A stretch of 64,000 bases of DNA, from assembly GCA_019055375.1 (NCBI GenBank), contig JAHQIW010000834.1, forward strand, positions 56,759 to 120,758, given 5' to 3'. Position 1 is the stretch's first letter. Every line of letters starts with the position of its first letter. The translations under genes and the position numbers were made by a program. Under the pieces are notes generated by a model. That model worked only from the letters and a program-made list of their open reading frames with translations, searched no databases and had not been told where the DNA came from. Positions 1-10,649 of the stretch are shown here, one piece after another. The DNA is from Parelaphostrongylus tenuis (lineage: Eukaryota > Nematoda > Chromadorea > Rhabditida > Metastrongylidae).

Positions 1-420
1 AGGTATTGCGCTGATGGATTAATTGGCCTAAGAAAACGGCAGCGAGATCGTCGTTACAAAGTGTGTTCTTTGTTCTAATATGTATACCAGCAGCACTGAG
101 GCTAACATAGGGAAGATATGCGACTGCCTGTCTCAAATCTATAAAAATACATCCCAGATAAGGCGCGAAATCACGCTTGATGGCGATACAGTCATCCTTG
201 TGATTCAAATTTGGATCTGGACGGCGATACAAAACGCCTCGAGAATATTCGTTCTCAGGTTTTCGCTTCTGTGAGTATGTCATATCTACTTTAAAGTTTT
301 TCTCATCATGCGTCTGTACTGTATGCGTGCCCTCAGTGTGAGATATTCTTTTATTAGACTGAAAAGAAAGTTCTGAGACATACAAAAAATTGAAAATTTG
401 TGCACGAATTCCAAACAAAA
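1..420. other. Unassigned AT-rich sequence
   Basis: I recognise no gene or repeat here. The one sizeable ORF (80-274, plus) has no family signature and no convincing splice context. The segment ends where the mariner relic on the minus strand begins. Confidence 0.3.
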
Positions 421-429
421 GCAATAATA

Positions 430-955
430 ACTATTCTTCAAAATAGAGGCCACCGTTTTCTGTGACTTTCTGGTTGATCAAGTGCACCCGCTTCTCGTCC
501 AAAGCCACGATGGGTTTCCAAAATCGGTTATTCAGTAAATTCTTGAGCAGATCGCGACAAATTTCTACTCCTTTAGCGGCTTGTGCTTCATTGAGCTAGT
601 GTGAATCTTATCATGGCTCTTGTGAAAAGAGTTAAGCTGATGGAGATGAATTAGCGCAGTTGTATGAGAAACATCAAGTTCGGTTGCCAGTTCGCAAGCA
701 CTTGACGGGAGTTCATTTTTCCAAGCTGTTATCAAATCTTCGTTGTTCAACTATGTCAGACGTCCTGAACGAGGCTTGTCCTCGAGGTCAAGGTCTCCAA
801 CATTAAAGTGCTTAAAATCAGCGTCCAGTACCAGATTTGCTTGTTGTGCCTTCTTTTTCAACTTCGTTGATTTCCTCAACCGCAGCTCGCTGTAGAAGAC
901 TCTTTCTCCATCAATGGCGCAATAAAACACAAATTTCAATTGCATTGTTTGGGTA
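430..955 (-). pseudogene. mariner transposase relic, N-terminal part
   Basis: Read on the minus strand from about 955, this encodes the N-terminal half of a mariner transposase. The first helix-turn-helix is followed by the family linker reading DLDLEDKPRSGRLT, then the second HTH (ELATELDVSHTT). In another frame there is a short run resembling the region around the first catalytic aspartate (FWKPIVALDEK, where active mariners have a T/LxDEKW motif). Mariner transposases cut and paste DNA at TA sites with a DD34D triad. Here the frame is broken at least twice: a stop follows SGRLT and another precedes the DEK motif. The second and third catalytic aspartates are absent downstream. It is a truncated, dead copy; I did not find its terminal inverted repeats. 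Confidence 0.75.
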
Positions 956-959
956 TGGC

Positions 960-1205
960 AGAGTCTTGTAACAAAGTAGACGAATAATATCTAGGTCTTC
1001 AGTGTGAAAATCCCCCACTAAAAACTGCAATATTTCCATGAGTTATCTCATACTTATTGAAATGCCCCAGAACTTTCTTTCCCGCCTAGTATTATGGACA
1101 TAAAGTGGTCTACTCGTTTCGCCATATATTTGTGCCGCACACCTAGCATGAGATCAAGTAAACTGTACCCATATTCATGCAGCCACCGTCTTTACCATTA
1201 GACCA
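960..1205 (-). pseudogene. Penelope-like element GIY-YIG relic
   Basis: The minus strand contains a degraded string resembling the GIY-YIG nuclease of Penelope-like retroelements. A reading of IYGETSRPLYV matches the usual YIGETGRPLxVR signature, preceded by remains of the VYLISC..CG segment. The same motif is much better preserved at 31830-32130 and 29850-30190 in this window. Frameshifts and stops interrupt it. The identification rests on a short motif, so it is moderate. Confidence 0.45.
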
Positions 1206-1210
1206 TTTTA

Positions 1211-1335
1211 TTAGATCTTCTCACAAGTTTTGGTATGGGGGCGATAAGCACCAAATTTGAAAGCCGGATATAATTTAAAATTGTTTAGCAGCGCTACTAC
1301 AAGAGAGTCATCAGGCTGAGCACATTTGTGCAATC
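1211..1335 (-). pseudogene. mariner transposase C-terminal fragment (inverted)
   Basis: The minus-strand reading GIDLLPQRLHKC matches the conserved mariner C-terminal block (RGIDLLPERWQKC). It continues into a segment ending FGAYRPHTKTCEK. The same block and the same extension (GIDLEPERWQKC then FGAYCSNAKTYEK) occur on the plus strand at 1630-1790, so two copies of one mariner C-terminus lie here in opposite orientations. No catalytic residues lie in this fragment. Confidence 0.6.
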
Positions 1336-1404
1336 TCTGAGGCAATAAATCAATGCCACTTTCTATAAGATGTTCTGAGCTTTCTTTCGATACCAAATTT
1401 GTCC

Positions 1405-1800
1405 ATACCTGTCGCATCATGGCGACTCAACGAAACCTTCATCGCAATTTGCTCCTTTACGAGGACGATTTGGGAATGGACTGGGATTTGCTGGATCATC
1501 CGTCATACCGTCCACTTGTCGCCACCTCACCTCCTCCTGCCGCTGGAGTACTTCATGAGCAAGAAGAAGTTCCGAGACATCAATCATCACTGTCAGGGAT
1601 TGACAGCTTTCTTTGAATCCAAGCATGTTTAGCTCCATGCGCGCGGTATTGATTTGGAGCCTGAGAGATGGCAGAAATGTGATCAAGCTGTGTCGCATAC
1701 TTTGTATAATGTTATTAATCAACTTCAATTACTTCTGGCTGATGAATTTGGTGCTTATTGTTCTAATGCCAAAACTTATGAGAAGGCCTAATAATTTTTT
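1405..1800 (+). pseudogene. mariner transposase C-terminal relic
   Basis: The plus strand carries the last third of a mariner transposase spread over shifting frames. There is a WDLLDHPSYRP stretch (family consensus HPPYSPDLAPSDYHLF, which carries the third catalytic Asp), then FMSKKKFRDI, LTAFFESK, and finally GIDLEPERWQKC. At least two frameshifts separate these blocks, and the Asp-bearing SPD/SD positions are altered. ORFs predicted here on either strand are by-products of this relic. It abuts an inverted copy of the same C-terminus at 1211-1335. Confidence 0.7.
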
Positions 1801-1829
1801 TGTACAGAAACGATGGCACAAACGGTCTT

Positions 1830-2230
1830 AGCAGTAAGAATACATGAGTTCCACTGTCCGCGTATTTTAGCTGTATTGAGCCTTTTTCCTACATCCTTTG
1901 TGCTATTCGACAGCTTAACTCTCTAGACTTAATCAACGTATTTGATTTTCCAAAGTGGCTACTTTAGAGCGCTGTTGCAGGCAAGAGATCACTGCTTTTC
2001 GCCTATGGCGCGTATTCTCTTTTCTCTAAAAAACCTAGCTATGTGAGGGTTTGTGGTTGGCCCTTTAACGCACTTTCAGTAGCTATCTGGGTGGCGTAAA
2101 TTCCGATGCTTCTTAATGTAAGTGTGAAAATTGAGAAGATCTCGATGGAGTTGTGAGAAAAACGAAAATATGACTACATTTCGAACTCTTCTCGGTTTGG
2201 ATAAACATACTAAGAAAACAAAAACCATAA
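1830..2230. other. Unassigned sequence
   Basis: No gene, repeat or RNA was recognised between the mariner relic and the duplicated unknown segment that starts near 2230. Confidence 0.3.
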
Positions 2231-3240
2231 TAAATTGAAAATAGTCACGCTCCTCACATCACACTCTCTCCAGCCATGCTGATCTGGTAAACATCTCGTA
2301 GAGTTGGCAGTTGTGCACGCCATAACTACGTAGTAAAGAAGAAGAAATTGAGGATGAAACGAATAAAGCAATCGCCTGATGTGCTTGCTGGACAGCTTTC
2401 GGCGGTTTTGAGGAGTTTCAATTTTGTAGCAATCATGAGCATGTTTTCTTTTATATTATGAACGATTCTTATTTAAGCCCTCTTCTTCAAAGATCCGCGA
2501 TGCTCAGTTGAATTAGTGCTGTACTTATGAAGGGCTGCACTACTTCTGCCCTTGATCATTTGAGAACTTCGATAATCGCTACTGTCTTGACAGTCATGTA
2601 GCAGTAAGGCGCTATATCTCCGTACGATACGCTTCACTCAGCCGCACATGGTGCCTATAGCTTGGGGTTATTTCATGCTTAAGTGATGACTAATCGTCTT
2701 AAGCTTATCTGTTGTACAGAGAACAGCAGTTACAGTTCAGCTTTGTGAAGAAGGTTCAAAGAAGCGCAATTATTTCCCAGCTATACTGTAATCTTTAGAA
2801 CTGACAGGAAATAAACGACTTCATAGGAAGTCTGGTTAAGAATTGATAATCAAACGTTCCCAAGAAAGAATTGCTTCTTTTTGGAACACCCCAGGGGGAG
2901 GAAATGTATTACGAGAAGAAACGACACTGACTGTTAGGAAACGATAATGCGAACCATAATGACAGTTGTTCATAGAAGGAAATAAATAGTGACCCTCGCT
3001 TTCGATAAGGTTAATGACTCTACCTTAGAAACAATGAGATGATGTTGTGGAGGAAACTAGCCATTTCTTTGGTTTGGTGATTGTGTTTTAGGAGAGAGGA
3101 AAACGAAAAAATGGAATATTCTTTGCTTGAGGTTCCGAATGGAGACTTGGGCACATACAGTTTGGATGTGGTGTAAAAGGAGCGACTGTGCATAAGTTGA
3201 TACACAAGATATGGAGCATAAATTCCAAGTGGAGAATTAA
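2230..3240 (-). repeat. Unknown duplicated segment, copy 1
   Basis: This segment resembles 10650-11600 at several collinear points. One is around 2430-2560 (caatcatgagcatg and the block ending in cacttctgccc). Another is around 2900-3060 (a run with gttaggaaacg, then cataatgacagttg). On the minus strand both copies encode a short conserved peptide, here MNNCHYGSHYRFLTV (about 2985-2941). The reading upstream of that Met is open here (VINLIESEGHYLF) but interrupted in copy 2. It could be a duplicated gene, a pseudogene pair or a low-copy transposon; I do not recognise the family. Confidence 0.4.
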
Positions 3241-3343
3241 TGTTGGCAAGCTAAATACAGACGAATTTGCAAGCTAAGATGGAAATCCTCCGCTTCATCA
3301 TTTCGTGATGAAAACTACAAAGTACCAAATCTATTCATGCCCG

Positions 3344-3395
3344 CATATATATATATATATATGTCTGCATATGTGTATGTATATATATGCTTATA
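3344..3395. repeat. AT/TG-rich microsatellite
   Basis: A run of alternating TA with TG interruptions lies directly 5' of the first tRNA-headed SINE copy. Confidence 0.7.
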
Positions 3396-3420
3396 TTATA
3401 AATATGTGATGTGTAAATAT

Positions 3421-3722
3421 GTGATGTGGCTCCGTGGTTATAAGTAATGTGTGAAACACATGTATGTCGATCAATTGATGGTCGGTGATTCGATCCCGCG
3501 TTCAAGGACCGCCAAGCCTTCCAAACTCCGAGGTTGATGATTTGGTACCAGACATGGTCTGTGAAGATAGCAGTAAAGACTTTTTTCATCGGTAGTCCAC
3601 CGTGGATTATTATGAAAGCCAATTATACGTTAAACCACCTCAAGAGAAGGTAAAATTGAAAGCTAATGCATGGCACATTTTTCAGGAATTGATCAAGCCA
3701 GGAGCCCTATTCTTTCTAGCTT
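3421..3722 (+). repeat. tRNA-derived SINE, family A, copy 1
   Basis: The head keeps recognisable RNA polymerase III internal promoter elements: an A-box-like gtggctccgtggttata and a B-box-like ggtgattcgatcc. The body (gattTGGTACCAGACA...) and the 3' end (gcatggcacattt..caggaattgatcaa) match the other family A copies listed here. It ends in an AT-rich tail. SINEs of this type are copied by reverse transcriptase from a partner LINE; RTE relics are present in this window, but a link is inference. Confidence 0.7.
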
Positions 3723-3764
3723 TATATATATATATACATATATATGTATATATATATATATATC
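3723..3764. repeat. TA microsatellite (SINE tail)
   Basis: Alternating TA with ACATA and GTATA interruptions lies between two head-to-tail SINE copies. It is probably the expanded tail of the upstream copy. Confidence 0.65.
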
Positions 3765-4083
3765 CACCGTAATGAGCGCATGTGGCGCAGTGTTTAGAGG
3801 TGCCCTGCGTCGCACACGAGGTCAGTGGTTCGATCTCGCGCTCATGGCTCAGCAAGCCATCCATCCCTCCGGGTCGGTAAATTGGTACCAGACAGGTCTC
3901 AGACTTTCTGGAGGATAAGCAGCACTGACTCTGCTCAGCGGGAGGCCACCGCGAGTCATTGTAAAGGCCAGATGTGCATTCAATCACCTCAAACGAAGTT
4001 AAAAATTGAAGTCGAATGCATGGCGCATCCCTCAGGGATCGATCAACGCCGAGAGCTTTATCCTTATATCCTTTTATATATCC
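3765..4083 (+). repeat. tRNA-derived SINE, family A, copy 2 (best preserved)
   Basis: This is the reference copy of the family. The tRNA-like head runs from gagcgcatgtggcgcagtg (A box) to ggttcgatctc (B box) with tRNA-like spacing. The body contains aattggtaccagacagg and the 3' region ends with gggatcgatcaacgccgagag. Copies at 9306, 31327, 40598, 56325 and elsewhere align along the same order of blocks. The small ORFs within it are not genes. Confidence 0.8.
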
Positions 4084-4089
4084 ACCGTT

Positions 4090-4790
4090 AACTTTTATCG
4101 TATAGGCGCCGGAAACAATTTGGAATTGTAAGAAGTTTTTTGATTATCACAGAGTGAAAAAGCGTACTGTTGCCAAATCGAAGTGAAGATTTGTTATTAG
4201 ATTCAACGATGTCATATAAAAAGTTCTGTGCGGTTTTGCGACAGTTTACCTATAAGATTTCCTATTTTCTCAGGTACTTCGCTTGAACATTCAGCCAAAT
4301 GTTCCATAACTGCCAGCTCCTGTAATTTCAGTCAGTTCCTCTGGGATCTATCCTTCACACAGAGGAATCGACGGAAAAAGTCAGAAAAATAATTATCAGG
4401 CATACTGAAATTTGAGCATGGTCTCAAGAAACACTCAAAACGAATGGTATGATAATCGCAATTATTGTAAAGAAATGTTCAAAAAGAATACACAAAAACT
4501 TGGAATGATTAAAGGAGAAGGTGAACAGTGTGACCAATATTCCTTTCAATGGCGCTAGTTATGATTTAGATGGGAAGTAGAGGACGTACTATTGAGGCAG
4601 TGATAATTTTCTATGGATATGGGCATAGATTTAGAGCAGCCGCTTGTGTCTTATTGAAGTAATTCGAAATACAATAGATGATTTCACAGTAGCACGTAGT
4701 GCTATGACAAGTTTACAATCAGTACAAGAGAGAGGGCAAAATGAAAGATAGAAAGATTTCACAGGAAATATCCACTGTGAACCTTCCTTA
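4090..4790. other. Unassigned sequence
   Basis: No coding signature, repeat or RNA was recognised over these 700 bases. Confidence 0.3.
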
Positions 4791-4794
4791 CGTA

Positions 4795-5090
4795 AGAGGA
4801 AGAGTCTGCGCTGAGTACTCTAAGGCTCATGCATGCATTGACGTTTCCATTGATGAAGACCAACGGCGTCTTCTGGTGACGCAAATGCGGATCCAGACCA
4901 CCACGGAGGACGGAAAATGACTGTGGCCCATGGTTTTTGCTATTGCGGACTTTTAGTAACCTTCCTTGAAAAGTTGACGTCGATTACGGCGCTTTTCGAG
5001 TGGTTTGAACTCTAACACGCTCTTGGGACGAATGCGGCGAAAGCGTGTGCGAGCATCTTGTGCAACTCAACTACCGCGAAACATTGATTT
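4795..5090 (-). pseudogene. Tc1-like transposase relic
   Basis: The sequence aligns with 14575-14780: both share accaacggcgtctt, then tggtttttgctattg and ccttGAAAAGTTG. In the better copy these encode the Tc1-like transposase block KTPLVFI plus flanking residues on the minus strand. Here the reading is broken throughout and no catalytic residues can be assigned. It is an older or more decayed copy of the same transposon. Confidence 0.5.
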
Positions 5091-5257
5091 TTATGGTTCA
5101 TAACTTGAGAACAGGTGAAAGTAAACCAATAAATAAAACTGGCACTAGACAAGAATTGAGCAAGGAATTATGTATTCGTCAGCACTAATAAAGAATATCA
5201 TATCAATTTCAGATATAACAGAATAAAAATTGACACAACTTTCCCCGCACCTTAGAC

Positions 5258-5310
<53 letters not shown>

Positions 5311-5316
5311 TATACT
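5258..5316. repeat. TA microsatellite
   Basis: About 60 bases of near-perfect alternating TA with two TACA interruptions. The surrounding 5090-6380 has no recognisable gene; it also holds a T-run near 5709. Confidence 0.8.
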
Positions 5317-6385
5317 GTGCCACAGTTTTTTTCTCTTACCGTGCGGATCACGCCACTTCTACCATTCAATGTCGTGGTAAAGATGAGCACATCACAATCT
5401 AGAGGATAGCCAAACTAGGGCGATTCTTAAGGCGTTCGTTATCGATTTGGTGAGATTGTTACGAGGAGGATCAAACCCTCGTCGAACATCACTAGCCACT
5501 CGCCCGCAAGCTCCCATATGTATATATTTAGGCGAAACAGAGTTTAAGATAAGCAATTCCTACTTTATCAAATATCAGCAAAAAAAGCGCCAATCGGTAG
5601 TGCAACAATACAGTACGCACTCCGCATGAAATGAAATATGGGTTTAAATCCCAGCTGACAAAAACGTTTTTGCACATCACTCTGTTTTATTAGGTCTAGC
5701 TTGCTTTCCATTTTTTTTTTTGTTTTTGGAAAGATAACTCTCGTATTCGACTTTCATGTGCTAACATTAGCCTCCGTCGTCCGCAACGGCACATTCTTTA
5801 CAATGGAGCCTTCTTACATTTCTTTAAGAGTGTATTAAATGGGAATTTAATATGAAAGATTCTTATTGCTTACTCTTTTTATATTTATTTACATTATTGC
5901 CAAAACTTTTTAGTGACATGTAGAATCAAGCTGATCTAAGCAAAATACTGAAAGGTTTCTATGAGCAAAGAGTGAATTACAGGTAAGGAGGGTATAGGAA
6001 ATTTGAGACGTTCATTCTTGACAGCAAGTCGTATGCCTAGGCCAAACTTTGGTGATTATATCACGCAACGGTGTCCATATGTACAGTGCATGTTAACATC
6101 AGTGCACATACTCTTACTTAAGTAAAGCGGCGATCTCGTGGCTTGTTAATTGTCTAGAGCAACATTAAATAGCTCAGAACTAAGGTGCAACGTTTGTTCT
6201 CAGCTAGACAATGACATAGATCACTCTATAAGGAAGTCAACTAACTTATGGGACTCTCTATCGTGACCTGTACAAGCTTTGACGGATTAGTGTTTTACTC
6301 GATTCCTACATCAACTCTTCAGTAAACTATGCAAATTCCCGCTAAAGTAGCAGCACAGTTAAAGACCTTTGGGTGTTAATTATTA

Positions 6386-6776
6386 TCTCTCCATTCGATA
6401 GCTTTTCAATAGACCTCGCTCAAAGACAATAATAGTCTGATAATGATATTACATGTTCTGAGCCGTTTGTGAGGCCTAAGTGCTACACAGGTGCCTCTTC
6501 GTCCTTCGAGACTCTTTCAGTAGTACAGTCCCTCGGTTTGGCTGACCTCTTGATACTATACTCCTCTATGAAGGAATCGACGCCGAGCAATAAATCACTG
6601 CAAATCAAGTGGTGGAATTCCCTGACATTGCAGTGATCAGCAGTCGAGCTTGTGACTGCTAAACAGGCGCCTGTCTAGCATGTAGACCTGAAAAACGGCT
6701 CAAAACATGTTATATCAATATTAGACTATTACTATTCTTGAGCGAGGTCTATAAAAAACGGTCGAATGAAGAGGTA
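6386..6776. mobile_element. Foldback element, family D
   Basis: A long imperfect inverted repeat. The left arm (6386-6500) reads ...atagacctcgctcaa then acatgttctgagccg; the right arm (6657-6776) is its reverse complement, with tgagcgaggtctat at its outer end. The unmatched centre is about 155 bases. A third arm fragment in the right-arm orientation lies at 6955-7025, and related pieces occur at 8735-8885 and 16240-16370. There is no coding capacity, so it is a non-autonomous foldback or MITE-like element. I did not identify a target-site duplication. Confidence 0.65.
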
Positions 6777-6954
6777 CAACTCATTTTAGCAGCTAAAAGC
6801 TTGCCTGCTGCTCTCTGTAATGTCAGGGGATTCTATCATCTAACTTGAGGTGATTTACTACTCGGCATGGATTTTTTCTAGGAGAAGCATGGCCTCAAAT
6901 GATCGCCTGAGCTGAGGAACTGCGCTACTGAAAAGTCTTGAAGGGCGAAACAGA

Positions 6955-7025
6955 CGCCTCTATAGCACTTAGACCTGAGAAACGGCTCAAAACATAATAT
7001 GTAATTATCAGACTATTACTTATTT
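6955..7025. repeat. Foldback family D arm fragment
   Basis: The stretch with gacctgagaaacggctcaaaac matches the inner part of the right arm of the element at 6386-6776 in the same orientation. It could be a partial tandem duplication. Confidence 0.5.
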
Positions 7026-7029
7026 TTCC

Positions 7030-7900
7030 TTGTTTTCGCCACTTTTCTCCACATATCTTCCACATATCAATTCTTATGAGTTTCGTGATAATGTAACACT
7101 ACATAAACCTACACGTAGGCAGCAATACAAGTAGTGGAGTTTTTCATAATGAGCTATCTCTGCATCTGCCTTCTCATCTACCTCCTTCTCAGTGGAGCTC
7201 TAACATGCTTATACGAAGGCCAAACCTACAAGGATGGCGAACAATGTGTGGATGATTCTAGAATTTGACACGTATATCTCCACACGGCCCATTTAACACA
7301 GCTACTGTGTAGATATTACTGTTTTATTCAGTGAGAATCATGTCATTCGGCATTCATGAAGTTCTTCAATCTTTTCCAATACGGATGACTGTTGCATCGT
7401 GGTTTTGGTACATAATTGATGCCAAATTTCGATCAAGTCGACTTTGATTAAGAGCTGAAATAACAGATCTTGCGCCTCTTCATATGGATTGTAAGAACGT
7501 AATTCTACTAGATTGGTATGGTTCCAAAACATAACCCGCGGGAAATAGAAGGACAGCCGAAGTAGTATTTTTAGGTAATTTACTTTAATATAATCTTATG
7601 AGGAACGAGTAATAAAAAATTTAGCATTGACAAAATAAATTTGGATATAACAACTTGATCACTGATGATTTACCCAGGCGCTTCTACATCACTTGTGCTA
7701 CAGTATCACTCGCTAACCATCCCCATCTCCCTTCTCCACTAGACTATCGAATGACTCGGAGATATTACAGTGACCTTTCAATGTCCTTCTTGAGTACAAG
7801 GGTAGCCCTGTCACTTTTTAGAGCTATACGGAATTCTTGGGCATTATATATTACTTTTACGGTTCCCATGGGAAAATCTGACTATCTGGTCAGACTTTAT
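7030..7900. other. Unassigned sequence
   Basis: Predicted ORFs here (7338-7532 minus and 7655-7903 plus) show no family motif and no splice-consistent context. No repeat was recognised. Confidence 0.25.
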
Positions 7901-7904
7901 TAAG

Positions 7905-8640
7905 TGCACGTGACAACCCAATAGATTCGTCGATAACGGCTCTTGGCCATCTGTTGTCGTTAAACAGATTACCTGCTCGGTTTACCTGATCTTTGATAGC
8001 TTTGCATACAGAATTACGGCCATGCTCTTCGATTGTTGACGTAGATGAGAATTTCCCATCTTTTCTCTCATTTGCAAAACACTGAAAGCTCTTAGCACTC
8101 GACCGAACATTCAATGCCGATGAGAGATTTTTAATCCTGATTACATACGACCAGATTTCAGATGCATATATAAGGGCAAAAAAATTACTGAGTGGATCAT
8201 GCGGTTACAGAGTCAAGTGTTTCTTGCTCTCGTTGTTAGATCCTCGATGTTATTGAAACCTCCAACGTCCCTCGCTGTTACCTGTCAAACTCTAGAGCTA
8301 AGTCTCTTGATTGTGGATCCTTGGACTTGGATGATGTCAATGCAACAGTCAGGGATGTTCAGTGCTTCGTATGTGATTAAGGTATCTAAGATCCAATCTG
8401 TTGCTCATGAATATAGCTTTGAAATGTAGTTGGCAATCAATCTACATACAGACATTTTCAAAGCCGATCAGCATTCATTCTGATGCCTGATACATGGGGT
8501 TAGAACGGAAGCTAGGAACGAGCTATCAACGATAAAAATGTGGTGTATTGGCCAGTTTCGATAACCAATCCCATGCTGTTCTTATTTACATCGGTGGTGA
8601 TGTCGTATTGGAATGATTAAAGTTTCATTCTTAAGTCCTT
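7905..8640 (-). pseudogene. RTE-type LINE relic, 3' end of reverse transcriptase ORF
   Basis: The minus strand reads from about 8160 down: YASEIWSYVIR, then a run to FNDNRWPRAV. This matches the C-terminal end of RTE-clade LINE polyproteins, where a YASETW motif and an NDNRWTRAV motif follow the reverse transcriptase domain. RTE elements are non-LTR retrotransposons with an apurinic endonuclease and an RT. Stops and frameshifts break the reading and the catalytic RT core is not visible here. A longer copy lies at 18290-19690. Confidence 0.6.
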
Positions 8641-8734
8641 GTGTAGATTGTCAAGTGCCTTGCATGCTGAAGGCTCGCTGACTGTTGCCCCAACTGTATC
8701 AAAGGAGTCATACCTCTCCTTTCATCTGCTTTTT

Positions 8735-8885
8735 TATAGACCCGCTTAAAATGATATAATCTGTTAACGATATAAGATGTTTTGAGCTGTTAGGTCTAAT
8801 GCTGTATAGCTGTATAGCACTAGACTCAACAGCTCAAACCATGTTATATCCTCATCAATTCTAGCAAGAGACTTTTTACAATAGG
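8735..8885. repeat. Short palindromic copy of foldback family D
   Basis: A near-perfect hairpin is centred near 8812. The arm ttttgagctgttaggtcta is followed after a short loop by its reverse complement ending in caacagctcaaacc. Outside it, degraded family D arm sequence continues on both sides (atagacccgc on the left). It differs from the 6386 copy in lacking the central spacer. Confidence 0.55.
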
Positions 8886-8899
8886 TAAAAGTTAAGGCA

Positions 8900-8995
8900 T
8901 TTCCATGAATTTACAATATCCGACACTACGGAAACAAACATAAATTTGAATTTTCCGCGGGTGTCAAGGAACTTTTTTCCCTAGCCCAGTACAAC
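8900..8995. repeat. Solo mariner terminus
   Basis: The run aatttgaattttccgcgg, then gtcaaggaactttttt, closely matches the right terminal inverted repeat of the mariner at 54464-55153. The matching left terminus was not found nearby, so this looks like a solo end left by a decayed copy. 9000-9300 beyond it is unassigned. Confidence 0.45.
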
Positions 8996-9305
8996 AGTAT
9001 GGTGGCTCTAATAATACGTGTTAAACCATTATTTCGTTCTACTCTGGTGCAATTGCCGTTTAGCGGTCTGGATTATCCAAATTAATGATCCACAGCTGTC
9101 AGCATTTTCTATTTGGGCCTTCGTTGTTTCATAGAGCCGATAAACTGAAGTAAAAGCACTGCTCGATTGAAGTTTCCAAACTTGGAGAAAAAATTGTTGA
9201 TCTGATGTATTCCATTGAAATGTATTCTTAACCAACAATTTGTAAAGCGACTTTCCCTAAACTTTGCGCAACTGATCAATAGTTTTCTCAGCAACAGTTT
9301 TGCAA

Positions 9306-9590
9306 AGTTATGTGCCATGTACACACGAGGTCAACGGTTCGATCTCGCGCTCATGGCTCACCAAGCCATCCATCCCTCCGGGGTCGGTAAATTGGTACCA
9401 GACAGGTCTCAGACTTGTCTGGGAGGATAAACAGCACTGACTCGGTTCAGCGGGAGGCCTCCGCGAGTCATTGTAAAGGCCAGATATGCATTCAATCACC
9501 TCAAACGAAGTTAGAAATTGAAGTCGAATGCATGGCGCATCCCTCAGGGATTGATCAACGCCGAGAGCTTTATCCTTTAGCTTTTATGTG
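9306..9590 (+). repeat. tRNA-derived SINE, family A, copy 3
   Basis: From acacgaggtcaacgg the sequence follows copy 2 (3765-4083) almost base for base, including the B box ggttcgatctc and the 3' end gggattgatcaacgccgag. The A-box part of the tRNA head is missing, as expected for 5' truncation. Confidence 0.75.
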
Positions 9591-9952
9591 CCATGTAATA
9601 ATGATAACGACTGTCGGAAGAATTGCAGCTCCTGCGAAGTGGAGCATCATAGTGGAGTACAATCGTTCGACATCCGTCTCTAATGAAAAGAGTTTTAGAA
9701 TGAAGATTTTTGTTTCAGGATGTGTGTTTCACTATAAAATTTGATAGTATACGAGAATGTTCATCATTGAGACTCAACTTAGGTCGATGTGGTTTTGAAA
9801 AATGCTAAACAGCTGGAACGTTATCTGAAGAAGGTCTTACACTTACCTCGTGTTAGCTCAACTTTTAGAGAAGTCATTTCTCCATTGATTTGAAGCCAAG
9901 AACTAAGAAGAAGAAGACCGGCTCTTTGTAATTCTTAAGATTAAGATATTGC

Positions 9953-10190
9953 TGGTATCAATCAGCGCAGCGTTTAGAGGCTTCCTGCGACGCGTTGTTA
10001 AAGGATTTTCGATTTAATCCCCAGTACCAAATCTCAATCCTTCTGTCCTTTCGAAGTCCAAAAACGATGCCATACTTGTACGAGGCTAATAGCACTGTCT
10101 TATTGCATCTGTAGACCACCGTAAGTTATTGTCCAGAAGCGACATGCAATCACTTCCACGATGCTTGTTGAAGTGATGTGTTACTGTTGA
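9953..10190 (+). repeat. tRNA-derived SINE, family A, degraded copy 4
   Basis: Degraded blocks in the family A order are present: an A-box-like cagcgcagcgtttagag, a weak B-box region, and a 3' part with ccagaagcgacatgcaatcac. Confidence 0.45.
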
Positions 10191-10317
10191 TCACCGTCTA
10201 ACGCTTCACATTTTTATTGCTTTTATTCTTATCGGCGCTTGTTATCGCTGATAGCCAATATCACTCTTGTCGTTGTTATCAATTATATTTACTTTTAGGT
10301 TCACAAGAATGCTTTCA

Positions 10318-10558
10318 AATTGACGCAATCCGTCATCACACTTTTTATCGTGCGGATCCTCGTACTTCTAGCACTCGATTCGTTTTTCGTCTTCTTCTTG
10401 GATAACGTAGAATGCTGAACGAATGTTTCTTTGCATTCTCGCGGATAGCCCGTATGTGGCGATCCATAGAGCTCTTTTGTTGACTGCCAGAGAGTGTTGA
10501 GGGGTGGAGCCCGGCTCCTCGCGCACCGCAACCTGTAACACAATCACTCGGCTATGGC
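10318..10558 (-). repeat. tRNA-derived SINE, family C, copy 1
   Basis: On the minus strand this begins with a Leu/Ser-tRNA-like head (ggtgccatagccgagtg; compare gtgccgtggccgagtgg in copy 2). It continues through a conserved body and ends with gcactcg..agtacgaggatccgc. At least five other copies occur in the window. The overlapping ORFs are not genes. Confidence 0.7.
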
Positions 10559-10649
10559 ACCCCTAGCTAAGTTACCTAATGTAATTAGATAAGTATATGA
10601 ATCCATTTCGCTTTAGATAACCATAATAACAAGACAAATCCTTATCAAA

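Noticed and set aside
3670..4091. ORFs on both strands around 3.7-4.1 kb
   Set aside because: They are the SINE family A sequence read in several frames; equivalent ORFs recur at 9215-9744 for the same reason.
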